In this document: in pieces, positions 62,872 through 64,000 of the stretch
Position numbering within the stretch: the stretch's first letter is position 1
Layout: each line of letters begins with the position of its first letter
Origin: Streptomyces eurythermus
GTDB lineage: Bacteria; Actinomycetota; Actinomycetes; Streptomycetales; Streptomycetaceae
Assembly (NCBI RefSeq): GCF_014649115.1
Contig: NZ_BMSK01000008.1
Location: 62,001-126,000 of the forward strand
Length of the DNA stretch: 64,000 nucleotides
Reading direction: 5' to 3'
Translations under genes and position numbers: made by a program
The notes under the pieces: model-generated
The model's input: the letters and a program-made list of their open reading frames with translations, nothing else
The model's database searches: none
Told to the model about the DNA's origin: nothing

Positions 62872-63723
62872 GTGATCGATGAAGGACCCACCCGGCGGGC
62901 CCGCGCCACGCTCGCCCGGCTCGTCCGGTGCGCCGGGCGCACGCTCGGCACCGAGTGGCACGGCATCGTCGTCGACCCGGTACGGCGGCTCGCGCGGCGC
63001 GGACTGTCCGGGCTGCTGCTCGCGTTCGTCACCGCGTCCGGTGTCGTCTTCTTCCACGACATCGCCCAGCACCCCGCCGGAGCGGTGTGGGTACGACGGC
63101 TCGGCGGCGTCCAGGCCGACCTGCCACTGTGGCTGTCCCTGCTGCGCACCCCCGTGTCCCTGTACGTCCCGGCGCTCGACCTGCCGGTGTGGGCGGGCAT
63201 CACCCAGCTGTTCCTCGCCTTCGCCCTCGCCGAACTGACCCTGGGCCGGGCCCGGACCCTGGCCATCGCCTACACCACCACCCTGGCCGGCACCCTCACC
63301 GCCCGGCTGATGATCGCCCTGGGCCCCGGCTGGTGGGGGTTCGGGCTGCCGCCCGAGGCCGGGCGGGTGCTCGACACCGGACCCTCCGCGGCCGTGGTGG
63401 GCCTGTTCACCTATCTCGCGGTGGTCCGGCGCGCCCCCGTGGTGTTCACGCTGACCGGCGGCTCGATGGTGTGGGAGTCCATCGCCGTACCCAACCTGGC
63501 GGGCCGCGAACACCTCGTCGCCGTGGCCGCGGCCGTCGTCCTCGGGCTGCCGCACGGCCGGGGCGAGCGGCTGCGCACGGCCGTACGGTCCCGGGTCCGA
63601 CGCCGGTCCGGCCCGGCGGGACCGGTGCCGCCGGTGACCGGCCGGCCCGGCGCGTCCCTGTGGCGCCGGCCACCCCGCCGGTGTGATGGTTTTCGCACCT
63701 CGACCCGTACGGGCAGCCCCTAG
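62872..63723 (+). CDS. Rhomboid-like integral membrane protein
   Basis: The 283-residue protein has about six membrane helices between residues 45 and 225. They include AGITQLFLAFALAELTLGRARTLAIAY and a DTGPSAAVVGLFTYLAVV segment in the position of the rhomboid GxSG helix. The serine is present but the classical GxSG glycine after it is Ala, and no certain catalytic histidine follows, so protease activity is doubtful. This type is annotated as rhomboid-like in actinomycetes. The start GTG 62872 has no strong ribosome binding site. The basic C-terminal tail is disordered. Confidence 0.72.
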   Translation: MIDEGPTRRARATLARLVRCAGRTLGTEWHGIVVDPVRRLARRGLSGLLLAFVTASGVVFFHDIAQHPAGAVWVRRLGGVQADLPLWLSLLRTPVSLYVPALDLPVWAGITQLFLAFALAELTLGRARTLAIAYTTTLAGTLTARLMIALGPGWWGFGLPPEAGRVLDTGPSAAVVGLFTYLAVVRRAPVVFTLTGGSMVWESIAVPNLAGREHLVAVAAAVVLGLPHGRGERLRTAVRSRVRRRSGPAGPVPPVTGRPGASLWRRPPRRCDGFRTSTRTGSP

Positions 63724-63796
63724 GGTTTGCCGCGAGTGACGGCAGGGCGGGCCGAGGCCAGGGTGTTCGTCGCCGACAGGCAGCTGAAGGGAATCC

Positions 63797-64000
63797 ATGA
63801 TGTTCCGCAAGGTGCTGGTCGCCAACCGTGGAGAGATCGCGATCCGCGCGTTCCGGGCGGGCTACGAACTCGGCGCGCGTACCGTCGCCGTCTTCCCGCA
63901 CGAGGACCGCAACTCACTGCACCGGCTCAAGGCCGACGAGGCGTACGAGATCGGGGAGCCGGGGCATCCGGTGCGGGCCTACCTCTCCGTCGAGGAGATC
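63797..64000 (+). CDS. pyc: Pyruvate carboxylase, N-terminal part (cut by window edge)
   Basis: The first 68 codons read MMFRKVLVANRGEIAIRAF, then a stretch ending HRLKADEAYEIGEPG, the biotin carboxylase N-terminus. NSLHRLKADEAY is characteristic of pyruvate carboxylase rather than acetyl- or propionyl-CoA carboxylase. The full enzyme would carboxylate pyruvate to oxaloacetate using ATP, bicarbonate and biotin. GAAGGGA precedes two adjacent ATG codons (63797 and 63800); the second gives the usual family N-terminus. The gene continues beyond the window. Confidence 0.9.
   Translation, partial: MMFRKVLVANRGEIAIRAFRAGYELGARTVAVFPHEDRNSLHRLKADEAYEIGEPGHPVRAYLSVEEI

Noticed and set aside
62872..63723. 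Active rhomboid protease
   Set aside because: The serine-containing helix is present, but the GxSG motif is incomplete and no catalytic histidine could be assigned, so only rhomboid-like is claimed.

Overview
The window is high-GC DNA with very strong G/C preference at third codon positions, GTG and TTG starts, stop/start overlaps of the ATGA type and long GC hairpin terminators. It carries a conservon (sensor kinase, roadblock, DUF742, small GTPase, P450), an XRE/DUF5753 regulator, several SpoIIE-type phosphatases, DUF5709 and DUF4239. All of this points to Streptomyces or a very close actinomycete. I see no rRNA, tRNA, CRISPR array, insertion sequence, integrase or origin.

Layout, left to right. 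0.3-4.2 kb: sugar metabolism (P-loop kinase, beta-phosphoglucomutase-type HAD, GH65 disaccharide phosphorylase). 4.3-14.4 kb: a BlaI-type repressor, two membrane proteins, an unlinked proteasome beta subunit, a DUF5709 protein, a metallo-beta-lactamase-fold hydrolase, a GH15 enzyme, a secreted FG-GAP protein and small stress-type proteins. 14.5-20 kb: two large multidomain SpoIIE phosphatases. 20-28.3 kb: a mixed block with a ferredoxin-NADP reductase behind an iron box, a DUF1996 protein, and an acetyltransferase behind a perfect CebR/CelR-type palindrome. 28.4-31 kb: an extracellular-type protein with silk-like Gly/Ala and TGGQ repeats.

31.8-42.4 kb is the most distinctive part: a lipid locus. 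It holds two acyl-lipid desaturases, a lipase-like/acetoacetate-decarboxylase-like fusion, a cyclooxygenase-like haem dioxygenase in apparent operon with a P450 whose I-helix resembles hydroperoxide isomerases, a PlsC-type acyltransferase and a FabF-like ketosynthase. My inference is that these make or remodel unsaturated fatty acids and then oxygenate them, that is, a bacterial oxylipin pathway.

43-56.5 kb: regulator/methyltransferase genes, a secreted phosphodiesterase, another SpoIIE phosphatase, an amino-acid permease, a translationally coupled nucleotidyltransferase-BON-phosphoesterase trio, an MFS exporter, an aldo-keto reductase and a DUF11 protein. 56.9-62.6 kb: a complete conservon cvnABCD followed by two P450 genes; one P450 lacks the EXXR arginine, and the GTPase gene carries a palindromic repeat inside its reading frame. 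The right edge has a rhomboid-like protein and the start of pyruvate carboxylase.

Coordinates and motifs were read by eye. Family names rest on motif recognition, not on searches.
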